Below, piece by piece: positions 1 through 9,071 of a DNA stretch of 64,000 nucleotides (within the stretch, counting starts at the first letter, position 1; each line of letters begins with the position of its first letter). The notes beneath the pieces were generated by a model. That model saw only the letters and a program-made list of their open reading frames with translations. It did no database searches and was not told the DNA's origin. This DNA comes from Pseudomonas sp. GL-B-19 (GTDB lineage: Bacteria > Pseudomonadota > Gammaproteobacteria > Pseudomonadales > Pseudomonadaceae). Both the position numbers and the translations under genes were made by a program. The stretch spans positions 1 to 64,000 of the forward strand of contig NZ_JAHBDK010000064.1 of the NCBI RefSeq assembly GCF_019956415.1, written 5' to 3'.

Positions 1-127
1 ACCGATATGTGGCGCGCTACAACAATGTAAGGCGCCACAGCTACAACGGTTACCACTCGCCGGTAGCGGCAGAAAAGATGGCGGCGTGAGAACCGAAAAC
101 AATGTCCAAAATTACTGGACCAGATCA
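1..127 (+). mobile_element. right end of an IS3-family insertion sequence
   Basis: The window opens inside a transposase reading frame that stops at 87-89. About 38 bp follow before recognisable host sequence begins at about 127. That tail (TGTCCAAAATTACTGGACCA, then GATCA) ends in CA, as IS3-family right ends usually do. The bases immediately after it are the inner half of a REP palindrome, so the junction is set by homology to other REPs in the window. The left end and any target duplication lie outside the window. Confidence 0.7.
3..89 (+). CDS. IS3-family transposase, C-terminal fragment
   Basis: Only the last 28 codons are present. The peptide contains RYVARYNNVRRHSYNGYHSP, which matches the end of the rve/DDE integrase core typical of IS3-family OrfB (YN..RRH......P). 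The gene is cut by the window edge, so whether the full transposase is intact cannot be seen. It is followed by the IS terminal repeat. The IS3 assignment rests on this short motif and on the end sequence; the subgroup is not resolved. Confidence 0.7.
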   Translation, partial: RYVARYNNVRRHSYNGYHSPVAAEKMAA

Positions 128-207
128 GCCTGCTCGCGAAAGCAATTTATCATTCAACATTGATACTGACTGGCACGACGCTTTCGCGAGCAGGCTCGCT
201 CCCACAG
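128..207. repeat. REP pair, left arm truncated by the IS
   Basis: The right arm (180-207) is a full REP ending GCTCGCTCCCAC. The left arm (128-143) begins abruptly at GCCTGCTCGCGAAAGC and lacks the outer GTGGGAGCGA seen in the other pairs of this window. The missing outer part is where the IS end sits. Confidence 0.8.
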
Positions 208-237
208 GGTTTTTCATCGGTCGTGGCATCGCGGGCA

Positions 238-270
238 CAAAAAAGGCCTTCCGAAGAAGGCCTCTTTTTT
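238..270 (-). terminator. rho-independent terminator of glnA
   Basis: A GGCCTTC / GAAGGCC stem with a CGAA loop is flanked by A6 on the left and T6 on the right, so it can act in both directions. It lies about 30 bp beyond the glnA stop on the minus strand and is the natural glnA terminator. Confidence 0.9.
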
Positions 271-299
271 GTCACGCCGCGTGCCGCAGCGCTACCGGA

Positions 300-1706
300 T
301 CAGCAGCTGTAGTACAGCTCATATTCCAGTGGGTGTACGAAGGTACGGACCTTGATTTCTTCTTCGCTTTTCAGAGCGATGTAAGCGTCGATGAAGTCAT
401 CGGAGAACACGCCGCCTTTGGTCAGGAACGCACGACCTTTGTCCAGCTCTTCCAGGGCTTCTTTCAGGCTGCCGCAAACTTGTGGGATCTCTTTCGCCTC
501 TTCAGGCGGCAGGTCGTACAGGTTTTTGTCAGCTGCGTCGCCAGGGTGGATCTTGTTCTGGATGCCGTCCAGGCCAGCCATCAACAGTGCAGCGAAGCCC
601 AGGTACGGGTTAGCTGCTGGATCCGGGAAGCGAGCTTCGATACGGCGAGCGCGAGGGCTGGACACGTAAGGAATACGGATCGAAGCGGAACGGTTGCGAG
701 CCGAGTAGGCCAGCATTACTGGAGCTTCGAAACCTGGGACCAGACGCTTGTAGGAGTTGGTCGACGGGTTGGTGAAGCCGTTCAGGGCCTTACCGTGCTT
801 GATGATGCCGCCGATGAAGTACAGAGCGGTGTCGGACAGGCCGGCATAGCCTTCGCCAGCGAAGGTGTTCTTGCCATCTTTGGCGATGGACAGGTGAACG
901 TGCATACCCGAACCGTTGTCGCCGTACAGAGGCTTAGGCATGAAGGTCGCGGTGCGGCCGTAAGCGACAGCAACGTTGTGTACGCAGTACTTCAGGGTCT
1001 GAACTTCGTCAGCCTTGGCGACCAGGGTGTTGAACTTCACACCGATTTCGTTCTGGCCGGCAGTCGCCACTTCGTGGTGGTGAACTTCGATGACCAGGCC
1101 CATTTCTTCCATGGCGTTGCACATGGAGGTACGGATTTCGTGGTCGTGGTCAAACGGTGGAACCGGGAAGTAACCGCCTTTGATGCCTGGACGGTGGCCA
1201 TGGTTGCCGCCTTCGATGTCCTGGTCGGACATCCAGGAACCTTGTTCGGAGAAGATTTTGAACATCGAGCCGGAGATGTCGGACTTGAACTTCACCTGAT
1301 CGAAGATGAAGAACTCAGGCTCTGGACCTACGAATACGGTGTCGCCGATACCGGTCGACTTCAGGTATTCCTCGGCGCGGTGGGCGATGGCGCGTGGGTC
1401 ACGGTCATAGCCTTGCATGGTCGAAGGGTCGATCACGTTGCAGACCAGAATCAGCGTTGGGTCTTCGGTGAACGGATCGAGCACGGCAGTGCTGTCGTCC
1501 GGCAGCAGGATCATGTCGGAGGCTTCGATGCCTTTCCAGCCAGCGATGGAGGAGCCGTCGAACATTTTGCCTTCTTCGAAGAAAGCGTCATCCAGCGCGT
1601 CGCGAGCCGGCATGGTCACGTGGTGCTGAGTGCCTTTGGTGTCCGTGAAGCGCAGATCAATCCATTTGACGTCATGATCTTTGATGAGTTGAACCGACTT
1701 CGACAT
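300..1706 (-). CDS. glnA: glutamine synthetase, type I
   Basis: This enzyme makes glutamine from glutamate, ammonia and ATP and is the cytoplasmic entry point of nitrogen assimilation. The 468-residue length matches bacterial GSI-beta. Visible landmarks are the ATP/metal motif PEPEFFIFD (about 129-137), NGSGMHVHLS (264-273), the NPSTNSYKRLVPG loop (313-325) and KNLYDLPPEE, with the adenylylation tyrosine at Tyr397. That tyrosine implies control by GlnE adenylylation. A sigma-54 promoter lies about 100 bp upstream and a strong terminator follows. It is transcribed divergently from thiI, the same arrangement as in other pseudomonads. Confidence 0.98.
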   Translation of the reverse strand: MSKSVQLIKDHDVKWIDLRFTDTKGTQHHVTMPARDALDDAFFEEGKMFDGSSIAGWKGIEASDMILLPDDSTAVLDPFTEDPTLILVCNVIDPSTMQGYDRDPRAIAHRAEEYLKSTGIGDTVFVGPEPEFFIFDQVKFKSDISGSMFKIFSEQGSWMSDQDIEGGNHGHRPGIKGGYFPVPPFDHDHEIRTSMCNAMEEMGLVIEVHHHEVATAGQNEIGVKFNTLVAKADEVQTLKYCVHNVAVAYGRTATFMPKPLYGDNGSGMHVHLSIAKDGKNTFAGEGYAGLSDTALYFIGGIIKHGKALNGFTNPSTNSYKRLVPGFEAPVMLAYSARNRSASIRIPYVSSPRARRIEARFPDPAANPYLGFAALLMAGLDGIQNKIHPGDAADKNLYDLPPEEAKEIPQVCGSLKEALEELDKGRAFLTKGGVFSDDFIDAYIALKSEEEIKVRTFVHPLEYELYYSC

Positions 1707-1804
1707 AGTGTCCTCCGGGTGGCTTCGGGCTTAGTAGTGGATGCCCTTAGAATGTGGGTGATGCCGGCGCGAATACTCTGCCAAGGCAACCTGCCTCACA
1801 AGGG

Positions 1805-1820
1805 AGCAAATTGCATGCCA
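1805..1820 (-). promoter_or_regulatory. sigma-54 promoter of glnA
   Basis: Read on the minus strand the site is TGGCATG-CAAT-TTGCT, matching the -24/-12 consensus TGGCAYG-N4-TTGCW with invariant GG and GC at the correct spacing. It would start transcription about 85-90 bp before the glnA ATG. NtrC is the expected activator. Only loose half-sites (GGTGC at 1935, TGCAC at 1953) are visible upstream, with no clear NtrC dyad. The rest of the 330-bp glnA-thiI gap (1707-2036) holds the thiI -10 box and nothing else I can assign. Confidence 0.88.
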
Positions 1821-1988
1821 GTGCCCCACCATGGGTTTTTTGCCCCAATTTCACGCTTATAAAGGAACAAAGGGTCTTTAGGTGGTAAATCTCGCCCTAC
1901 AATGTAGCGTTAAAATCTGGAAATGACCTGTTTTGGTGCGCGAAAAACCTTCTGCACATTAACTGGTTAAACCTTGAGCAATTTCCGC

Positions 1989-1994
1989 TATAAT
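1989..1994 (+). promoter_or_regulatory. -10 box upstream of thiI
   Basis: A perfect TATAAT lies 42 bp before the thiI ATG. The -35 region is poor (TGGTTA/GGTTAA at a spacing of 18-19), so the promoter assignment rests mainly on the -10 hexamer. Confidence 0.55.
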
Positions 1995-2036
1995 CCGCGC
2001 CCCCCTTTTTCGGCTGGCCCAGCGCGCGCTGTTTTC

Positions 2037-3491
2037 ATGAAACTAATCGTAAAAGTCTTCCCCGAGATCACCATCAAGAGCCGCCCGGTACGGATGCGTT
2101 TCATCCGCCAATTGGCTAAAAACATCCGCACCGTGCTCCGCGACCTGGACCCGGCCGTGGTGGTGAACGGTGTGTGGGACAATCTCGAACTGGAAACCCG
2201 CGTCAGCGAGCCCAAAGCCCTGAAGGAGATGACCGAGCGCCTGAGCTGCATGCCGGGCATTGCGCATTTCCTGCAGGTCGATGAGTACCCGTTGGGCGAT
2301 TTCGACGACATCGTCGCCAAGTGCAAGCAGCACTTCGGTGATTCACTGGCCGGGAAGATCTTCTCGGTGCGTTGCAAGCGCGCCGGCAAGCACGAATTCA
2401 GCTCGATGGATGTCGAAAAATACGTCGGCAGCCAACTGCGTCGTCAATGTGGTGCGGCCGGAATCTCGCTCAAAGAGCCGGAAATCGAAGTTCGCATCGA
2501 AATTCGCGACAAACGGTTGTTCGTGATCCACAGCCAGCACAACAGCATCGGTGGATATCCGCTGGGTGCCCTGGAACAGACGCTTGTGCTGATGTCCGGC
2601 GGCTTCGATTCCACCGTGGCGGCGTACCAGATCATGCGCCGTGGCCTGATGAGCCATTTCTGCTTCTTCAATTTGGGCGGAAGGGCCCATGAACTGGGCG
2701 TCATGGAAGTCGCGCACTTCATCTGGAAGAAGTACGGAAGCTCCCAACGCGTGTTATTTGTCAGTGTGCCGTTCGAGGAAGTACTGGGAGAAATTCTCGG
2801 GAAAGTCGATAACAGTCATATGGGCGTAGTTTTGAAGCGTATGATGTTGCGCGCTGCTTCCCGTATTGCTGATCGGCTGGACATTGAAGCGCTGGTCACC
2901 GGTGAAGCGATTTCCCAGGTGTCGAGCCAGACGTTGCCGAACCTGTCCGTGATCGACTGCGTGACCGACAAGCTGGTCTTGCGTCCGCTGATCGCCAGTC
3001 ACAAGCAGGACATCATCGACCTGGCCAACGAAATCGGGACTGCCGACTTCGCCAAGCACATGCCGGAATACTGCGGGGTCATCTCGGTGAACCCAAAGAC
3101 CCACGCCAAGCGTCCGCGCGTGGAGCATGAAGAGAAAGAATTCGACATGGCGGTCCTTGAGCGTGCGCTCGAGAACGCCAAACTGGTACCGATCGATCGT
3201 GTAATCGACGAATTGGGCCAGGACTTGCAGATTGAAGAAGTCAGCGAAGCGCTGGCGGGGCAAATCATCATCGACATCCGTCACCCGGATGCCGCTGAAG
3301 ATGATCCGCTGGCCCTGGCTGGTATCGAGGTACAAGCGATGCCTTTCTATGCATTGAACGCTCGTTTCAAGGAACTGGACCCTACTCGCCAGTACCTGCT
3401 GTATTGCGACAAAGGCGTGATGAGTCGCCTGCATGCCCACCATTTGCTCAGTGAGGGGCATGCCAATGTGCGCGTTTATCGACCGAGCTAA
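2037..3491 (+). CDS. thiI: tRNA 4-thiouridine synthetase with rhodanese domain
   Basis: ThiI makes 4-thiouridine at tRNA position 8 and also supplies sulfur for the thiamine thiazole ring. Starting at ATG 2037 gives 484 residues, the normal length; an in-frame ATG 63 bp upstream would add residues unlike the family. Order of domains: NFLD/THUMP RNA-binding region (about 1-165), PP-loop SGGFDS (187-192), a disulfide-partner cysteine at Cys346 (EYCGV), and a C-terminal rhodanese domain with Cys457 in YCDKG that would carry the persulfide. The rhodanese domain is present in the long enterobacterial-type ThiI. It lies between glnA and typA. Confidence 0.97.
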   Translation: MKLIVKVFPEITIKSRPVRMRFIRQLAKNIRTVLRDLDPAVVVNGVWDNLELETRVSEPKALKEMTERLSCMPGIAHFLQVDEYPLGDFDDIVAKCKQHFGDSLAGKIFSVRCKRAGKHEFSSMDVEKYVGSQLRRQCGAAGISLKEPEIEVRIEIRDKRLFVIHSQHNSIGGYPLGALEQTLVLMSGGFDSTVAAYQIMRRGLMSHFCFFNLGGRAHELGVMEVAHFIWKKYGSSQRVLFVSVPFEEVLGEILGKVDNSHMGVVLKRMMLRAASRIADRLDIEALVTGEAISQVSSQTLPNLSVIDCVTDKLVLRPLIASHKQDIIDLANEIGTADFAKHMPEYCGVISVNPKTHAKRPRVEHEEKEFDMAVLERALENAKLVPIDRVIDELGQDLQIEEVSEALAGQIIIDIRHPDAAEDDPLALAGIEVQAMPFYALNARFKELDPTRQYLLYCDKGVMSRLHAHHLLSEGHANVRVYRPS

Positions 3492-3630
3492 GAGCCCGGG
3501 GCTGTTTGCCTGTGGCCTGCGTCATCGGCCCCCCGACTCTGCCGTCAAGCTGTAACGGCAAGGCCTGACTCTACTGTTAATCGCTGCCAAGACTTGTCAG
3601 CACACCGAATCCTCTGATCGAGATACACAA

Positions 3631-5451
3631 GTGATCGAAAATCTACGCAACATCGCCATCATTGCTCACGTTGACCATGGTAAAACCACCCTGGTAGACA
3701 AACTCTTGCGTCAATCCGGCACCCTGGAGCGCAACGAGCTCAACGACGAGCGCGTGATGGACTCCAACGACCAGGAGAAAGAGCGCGGTATTACCATTCT
3801 GGCGAAAAACACCGCTATCAACTGGAACGGCTACCACATCAACATCGTGGACACCCCGGGCCACGCCGACTTCGGCGGCGAAGTTGAACGCGTAATGTCG
3901 ATGGTTGACTCCGTTCTGCTGCTGGTTGACGCTCAAGACGGCCCTATGCCGCAAACCCGTTTCGTGACCAAGAAGGCTTTCGAAGCCGGCCTGCGTCCAA
4001 TCGTGGTCATCAACAAGGTTGACCGTCCAGGCGCGCGTCCGGACTGGGTTCTGGACCAGATCTTCGACCTGTTCGACAACCTCGGTGCTACCGAAGAACA
4101 GCTGGACTTCAAAGTTGTCTACGCCTCGGCCCTGAACGGCATTGCCGGTCTGGAACACACCGACATGGCTGAAGACATGACCCCGCTGTACCAGTCGATC
4201 GTCGACAACGTACCTGCGCCGAAAGTCGACCGCGACGGTCCGTTCCAGATGCAAATCTCCGCTCTGGACTACAACAGCTTCCTGGGTGTAATCGGCGTTG
4301 GCCGTATCGCTCGTGGCCGCATCAAGCCGAACACTCCGGTTGTCGCTATCGACGCGGACGGCAAGAAGCGTAACGGTCGTATCCTGAAGCTGATGGGTCA
4401 CCACGGTCTGCACCGTATCGACGTTGAAGAAGCAGCTGCCGGCGACATCGTCTGCATCAGCGGCTTCGACCAGCTGTTCATCTCCGACACTCTGTGCGAC
4501 CCACTGAACGTCGAAGCGATGAAGCCGCTGACCGTTGACGAACCAACCGTTTCCATGACCTTCCAGGTAAACGACTCGCCTTTCTGCGGTAAAGAAGGCA
4601 AGTTCGTGACTTCCCGTAACATCAAGGAACGTCTGGACAAAGAACTGCTCTACAACGTTGCCCTGCGCGTTGAAGAAGGCGACACCGCCGACAAGTTCAA
4701 AGTCTCCGGCCGTGGTGAGCTGCACCTCTCGGTACTGATCGAAACCATGCGTCGCGAAGGCTTCGAAATGGGTGTTGGTCGTCCGGAAGTGATCATCCGC
4801 ATGGTTGACGGCGTGAAGCACGAACCGTACGAAAACGTGACCATCGACCTGCCAGAAGAATCGCAAGGTTCGATCATGGAGCAGATCGGTATCCGTAAGG
4901 GCGACCTGACCAACATGGTTCCGGATGGCAAGGGCCGTGTGCGCCTTGAGTACAACATCCCGGCTCGTGGCCTGATCGGTTTCCGTAACGAGTTCCTGAC
5001 CCTGACCTCCGGTGCAGGCATCCTGACCTCGATCTTCGACCGTTACGACGTGATGAAGTCCGGCGACATGTCCGGCCGTCAGAACGGCGTGCTGGTTTCG
5101 GTTGCTACCGGTAAGGCTCTGACTTACTCGCTGGAAACCCTGCAAGCTCGCGGCAAACTGTTCCTGGGTCACGGTGAAGACGTGTACGAAGGTCAAATCG
5201 TCGGCATCAACAGCCGCGACAACGACCTGGGCGTTAACCCAACCAAAGGCAAGAAGCTCGACAACATGCGTGCTTCGGGTAAAGACGAAACCATCGCTCT
5301 GGTTCCGCCTATCCGCTTCACTCTGGAACAGGCTCTGGAATTCGTTCAAGAAGACGAATTGTGCGAAGTCACTCCTAAGTCCATCCGTCTTCGTAAGAAG
5401 ATCCTGGGCGAAAGCGAGCGTACCCGCGCTGCGAAGAAGTCCGGTAACTAA
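3631..5451 (+). CDS. typA: ribosome-associated GTPase TypA/BipA
   Basis: This translational GTPase, a relative of EF-G and LepA, is involved in ribosome assembly and stress or cold adaptation. The 606 residues include P-loop AHVDHGKTT (12-20), G3 DTPGHADF, G4 NKVD, then EF-G-like domains II, III and V and a basic C-terminal tail (RLRKKILGESERTRAAKK). The start is GTG at 3631, preceded by GAG about 8 bp upstream; no ATG nearby gives a better fit to the conserved MIENLRNIAIIAHVDHGK start. Codon use is strongly biased, as expected for an abundant protein. It is monocistronic, with its own strong terminator. Confidence 0.98.
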   Translation: MIENLRNIAIIAHVDHGKTTLVDKLLRQSGTLERNELNDERVMDSNDQEKERGITILAKNTAINWNGYHINIVDTPGHADFGGEVERVMSMVDSVLLLVDAQDGPMPQTRFVTKKAFEAGLRPIVVINKVDRPGARPDWVLDQIFDLFDNLGATEEQLDFKVVYASALNGIAGLEHTDMAEDMTPLYQSIVDNVPAPKVDRDGPFQMQISALDYNSFLGVIGVGRIARGRIKPNTPVVAIDADGKKRNGRILKLMGHHGLHRIDVEEAAAGDIVCISGFDQLFISDTLCDPLNVEAMKPLTVDEPTVSMTFQVNDSPFCGKEGKFVTSRNIKERLDKELLYNVALRVEEGDTADKFKVSGRGELHLSVLIETMRREGFEMGVGRPEVIIRMVDGVKHEPYENVTIDLPEESQGSIMEQIGIRKGDLTNMVPDGKGRVRLEYNIPARGLIGFRNEFLTLTSGAGILTSIFDRYDVMKSGDMSGRQNGVLVSVATGKALTYSLETLQARGKLFLGHGEDVYEGQIVGINSRDNDLGVNPTKGKKLDNMRASGKDETIALVPPIRFTLEQALEFVQEDELCEVTPKSIRLRKKILGESERTRAAKKSGN

Positions 5452-5469
5452 GTTCTTTAGTTAGCTGAC

Positions 5470-5508
5470 AAAAAAACGCCCCCGACCGCAAGGTCGGGGG
5501 CGTTTTTG
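5470..5508 (+). terminator. rho-independent terminator of typA
   Basis: A near-perfect stem ACGCCCCCGACC / GGTCGGGGGCGT with a GCAA loop is followed by TTTTTGTTT and begins about 24 bp after the typA stop. The A-run on the left makes it usable for minus-strand transcripts as well. Confidence 0.93.
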
Positions 5509-5540
5509 TTTGTCTGGGGTTTGTGCGGTGTTTGTGCTGG

Positions 5541-5623
5541 CCTCATCGTGAGCAGGCTCACTCCTACAGGGTTCTGTGCAAACACTGAAGATCCACTGTA
5601 GGAGTGAGCCTGCTCGCGATGGG
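5541..5623. repeat. inverted REP pair
   Basis: The two arms have the AGCAGGCTCACTCCTAC core in opposite orientation with about 26 bp between them. This variant carries CTCACTCCTAC rather than CTCGCTCCCAC. It lies between typA and the convergent cysteine-cluster gene. Confidence 0.85.
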
Positions 5624-5649
5624 GTCGGTTCAGACAACGAGATTCCGGA

Positions 5650-6093
5650 TCAGAACTTCTCGAGCGGCCGGCGGCTGGCGCTGGTCTCGCGCGCCACTTC
5701 CTTGGGCTTGTAAGCGCAATATCCCGGCCGCGGTCCGATTTTCGGGTGGTTGCGGCAAGTGTCCGGGCGCTTTTCATAAATAGTGCACAGACGGCTCTTA
5801 CGATCCAGATAGAGACAATCGTTGTTGCTCATGCGCTGAAGGGTGAAGATCTCGGTCTTCTGGCTATAGCGCTCGACGATCCCTTCCTTCTGCAGGCGCT
5901 TGGCGATGTTTTTCGCCGGCTCGCCGCGCTCGAACTCGTCGACGATGCCGATACGGATCAGATCCTTGATCTTGACCTCGACCGGTAGCGTGCAGCAGCT
6001 GGACACGCAGGAACCGCACATCGGCGCAGAGTACTTGGCCCAGGTATCGAGGCGATCGATCTCAGCGGCAGCGATCAGGTTGGGCTTCATCAT
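5650..6093 (-). CDS. YkgJ-family cysteine-cluster protein
   Basis: The 147-residue protein has the CxxCxxxCC signature (CGSCVSSCC, residues 26-34) plus later cysteines in NDCLYLD, RLCTIYEKRPDTCR and GYCAY. This arrangement defines the Zn- or Fe-S-binding YkgJ/UPF0153 cysteine-cluster family, whose function is unknown. No signal peptide or membrane segment is visible, so it is probably cytoplasmic. Two consecutive ATGs open the frame and the first or second could be used. It converges on typA and diverges from glgP. Confidence 0.85.
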   Translation of the reverse strand: MMKPNLIAAAEIDRLDTWAKYSAPMCGSCVSSCCTLPVEVKIKDLIRIGIVDEFERGEPAKNIAKRLQKEGIVERYSQKTEIFTLQRMSNNDCLYLDRKSRLCTIYEKRPDTCRNHPKIGPRPGYCAYKPKEVARETSASRRPLEKF

Positions 6094-6351
6094 CGGTTGT
6101 TACCAGCACGTGCATCAGGGCGCGCGATCATACCGGGACTGGTGGATTTTTGAACAACCTTTCGCCAGATTTTTTCTGTACCACCTCAATAGCACCGTTA
6201 ATCCGGCACGGCCCCTGCATTGATTCAGGCACACGACAATGTAATGCCGACCTATCTCGCACTCTCAGGAAAAAACTGCCGAACCAGAGCCCCCCACCGT
6301 CTGTCAGACCGTCTAGGCTCAACAACTCCACGCTCGCTCGAGGTCCTATCG

Positions 6352-8802
6352 ATGACTCAAGAACCACTTGTTCGCGAAGCTGAGGTGGCCGCATTCCGCG
6401 ACGCCGTCTTGACCAAACTCACCTACGCGGTGGGTAAAGACCCGGATCATGCCTTCGACCACGACTGGTTTGAAGCCATCGCCCTGGCGGCACGGGACCA
6501 CATGGTCGAGCACTGGATGGACCACACCCGGCAGATCTACCGCAAAGGGCAGAAACGGGTTTATTACCTCTCCCTGGAGTTCCTTATCGGTCGGCTGCTC
6601 TACGACAGCCTGAGCAACCTTGGCTTGCTCGACGTCGCCCGCGAAGCGCTGACCGAACTCGGTGTCGACCTTGAACGCATCCGCCTACTGGAGCCCGACG
6701 CGGCGTTGGGTAACGGCGGCCTCGGTCGTCTGGCGGCGTGCTTCATGGAAAGCATGTCGACCCTCGGCATCGCCGGCCACGGTTACGGCATTCGCTATGA
6801 ACACGGTTTGTTTCGCCAGGCCATTGTCGACGGCTGGCAGCAGGAGCAGACCGAACATTGGCTGGACTTTGGCAACCCGTGGGAATTCGAGCGACCAGAA
6901 GTCGTTTACCCGATAGGCTTTGGCGGTAGCGTCGAAACCGTCACCGATGAAAACGGCAAGACCAAGCAAGTCTGGACCCCAGTGGAAACCGTCCGCGCGA
7001 TTGCTTACGACACGCCGGTGGTCGGTTGGCGCGGGGCGAGCGTCAACACGTTGCGTCTGTGGCGCGCCCGCGCCATGGAAGATTTGCACCTGGAGCGCTT
7101 CAACGCCGGTGACCACTTGGGCGCGGTAGCGGAAGTGGCTCGGGCCGAAAGTATTTCTCGCGTGCTTTATCCAGCGGACAGCACCGAAGCGGGCCAGGAA
7201 CTGCGCCTGCGTCAGGAATACTTTTTCGTCGCCGCCTCCTTGCAGGATTTGCTGCGCCGCCATCGCAACATGCACACCTCGGTGCTGACCCTGGGCGACC
7301 ACGCGGCGATCCAACTCAACGACACTCACCCTTCGATTGCCGTGGCCGAATTGATGCGCCAGCTGGTCGATGTCTACGACGTGGCGTGGGATGCGGCGTG
7401 GCAAGTTACCGTGGATACGTTGTCGTACACCAACCACACGCTGTTGCCCGAAGCGCTGGAAACCTGGCCGGTCGGTTTGATGGAGCGGATGTTGCCACGG
7501 CACATGCAGATCATTTACCTGATCAATGCCCAACACATCGACTCCCTGCGGGCCAAGGGCATTCATGACTTCGACGTGTTGCGCGCGGTGTCGCTGATCG
7601 AAGAAGACAACGGTCGCCGCGTGCGCATGGGCAACCTTGCGTTCCTCGGCTCGCACAGTGTCAACGGCGTGTCCGGGCTGCACACGCAGCTGATGCGCAA
7701 AACCGTGTTCTCCGAACTGCACAAGCTCTACCCGGACCGGATCAACAACAAGACCAACGGCATCACCTTCCGCCGTTGGCTCTACCAGGCCAACCCCGAA
7801 CTGACGTCGATGATGGTCGATGCCCTCGGGCCTGATTTGCTGGATAACCCCGAAGGACGCTTGCTCGACCTGGAACCGTTCGCCGAGAAATCCGCATTCC
7901 GCAAGGCATTCGCCGAACAGCGGCTGCACAGCAAAAAAGCCCTGGCCTACCTGATTCATGAACGGCTGGGAGTGGCGGTCAACCCGGCGGCGATGTTCGA
8001 CGTGCAGGTAAAACGGATCCACGAATACAAACGCCAGTTGCTCAATCTGATGCACACCGTGGCGCTGTATCAGGCAATTCGGGCCGAACCGGAAATCGAC
8101 TGGGTGCCGCGCGTGAAGATCTTCGCCGGCAAGGCCGCCGCCAGTTATCACCAGGCCAAGCTGATCATCAAGTTGACCAACGATATTGCCCGGGTGGTGA
8201 ACAACGACCCGACCGTGCGCGGCCTGCTCAAAGTGGTGTTCCTGCCCAACTACAACGTCAGCCTGGCGGAGAGCATTATTCCGGCGGCGGATTTGTCGGA
8301 ACAGATTTCCACCGCAGGCTTCGAGGCTTCCGGCACCAGCAACATGAAGTTCGGCCTCAACGGTGCACTGACCATTGGCACCCTGGACGGCGCCAACGTA
8401 GAAATGTCCGAGCGCATCGGCGTCGAACACATGTTCATCTTCGGTCTCAGTGCGCAGCAGGTCGAGGCGCGCAAACAGAACCACGAGTTCAATGCGACGC
8501 CGGACATCGCGGCGTCTCATCGACTCAATGACGTGCTGCAAGCAATTCGCGGCGGGGTGTTCTCGCCGGATGATCCGTCCCGTTACACCGGGCTGATTGA
8601 TTCGCTGGTGGATTACGACCGTTTCCTGGTGTGCGCCGATTTCGACTCTTACTGGAATGCGCAGATGCGCGTCGAAGCCCATTGGCACGATTCCAAGGAG
8701 TGGTGGCGTTCGGCAGTGTTGAGCACGTCGCGGATGGGTTGGTTCTCTTCAGACCGGACCATTCGCGAGTACGCCACGGAAATCTGGAAGGCGCTGGAGT
8801 AA
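6352..8802 (+). CDS. glgP: glycogen/alpha-glucan phosphorylase
   Basis: GlgP removes terminal glucose from alpha-1,4-glucans as glucose 1-phosphate. The 816-residue length is typical of the bacterial enzyme. Landmarks include NGGLGRLAACFMES near the N-terminus, the NDTHPSIAVAELMR segment, VKRIHEYKRQLLN, and the pyridoxal-phosphate motif EASGTSNMKFGLNGALTIGT near the C-terminus. The chosen ATG has GAGG about 10 bp upstream; the frame stays open to 6220, but the extra residues do not look like the family. Here it is a single-gene unit and not next to other glg genes. An unterminated-looking hairpin and a REP pair follow. Confidence 0.96.
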   Translation: MTQEPLVREAEVAAFRDAVLTKLTYAVGKDPDHAFDHDWFEAIALAARDHMVEHWMDHTRQIYRKGQKRVYYLSLEFLIGRLLYDSLSNLGLLDVAREALTELGVDLERIRLLEPDAALGNGGLGRLAACFMESMSTLGIAGHGYGIRYEHGLFRQAIVDGWQQEQTEHWLDFGNPWEFERPEVVYPIGFGGSVETVTDENGKTKQVWTPVETVRAIAYDTPVVGWRGASVNTLRLWRARAMEDLHLERFNAGDHLGAVAEVARAESISRVLYPADSTEAGQELRLRQEYFFVAASLQDLLRRHRNMHTSVLTLGDHAAIQLNDTHPSIAVAELMRQLVDVYDVAWDAAWQVTVDTLSYTNHTLLPEALETWPVGLMERMLPRHMQIIYLINAQHIDSLRAKGIHDFDVLRAVSLIEEDNGRRVRMGNLAFLGSHSVNGVSGLHTQLMRKTVFSELHKLYPDRINNKTNGITFRRWLYQANPELTSMMVDALGPDLLDNPEGRLLDLEPFAEKSAFRKAFAEQRLHSKKALAYLIHERLGVAVNPAAMFDVQVKRIHEYKRQLLNLMHTVALYQAIRAEPEIDWVPRVKIFAGKAAASYHQAKLIIKLTNDIARVVNNDPTVRGLLKVVFLPNYNVSLAESIIPAADLSEQISTAGFEASGTSNMKFGLNGALTIGTLDGANVEMSERIGVEHMFIFGLSAQQVEARKQNHEFNATPDIAASHRLNDVLQAIRGGVFSPDDPSRYTGLIDSLVDYDRFLVCADFDSYWNAQMRVEAHWHDSKEWWRSAVLSTSRMGWFSSDRTIREYATEIWKALE

Positions 8803-8826
8803 CGTTTCGCAATAATTTGCGTGCAC

Positions 8827-8845
8827 GGCCCGACGGTGTCGGGCC
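8827..8845 (+). terminator. hairpin after glgP, possible terminator
   Basis: A perfect GGCCCGAC / GTCGGGCC stem with a GGT loop begins 24 bp after the glgP stop. No T-run follows, so intrinsic termination is uncertain; it could instead protect the 3' end. Confidence 0.45.
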
Positions 8846-8899
8846 TGGTCGATATACTAAGCACCGGTTACACCGGATGGCACGTATTGGCAATCCATT

Positions 8900-8988
8900 G
8901 TGGGAGCGAGCCTGCTCGCGATAGCGGACTGACATTCAACATTGATGCTGAATGTCAGTCCGCTATCGCGAGCAGGCTCGCTCCCACA
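8900..8988. repeat. inverted REP pair
   Basis: GTGGGAGCGAGCCTGCTCGC is matched by an inverted copy. The inner sequence is itself symmetrical (CGGACTGACATTCAACATT, then its approximate complement), making a nearly perfect palindrome of about 89 bp, the REPIN form. Confidence 0.92.
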
Positions 8989-9071
8989 GGTTTGTGTGGT
9001 TTCACACTAAACTCTGCCAATGCTGTCTTTCCGGACTCGCCCCGTCGCGGGGCCGCTTAGGGATATCGACC

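Noticed and set aside
102..1862. Long open frame opposite glnA
   Set aside because: It is the mirror frame of a high-GC, codon-biased gene on the other strand and matches no protein pattern.
3643..5349. 568-codon open frame opposite typA
   Set aside because: Antisense to a highly biased gene; composition (Val/His/Gln-rich) is that of a reversed translation-GTPase gene.
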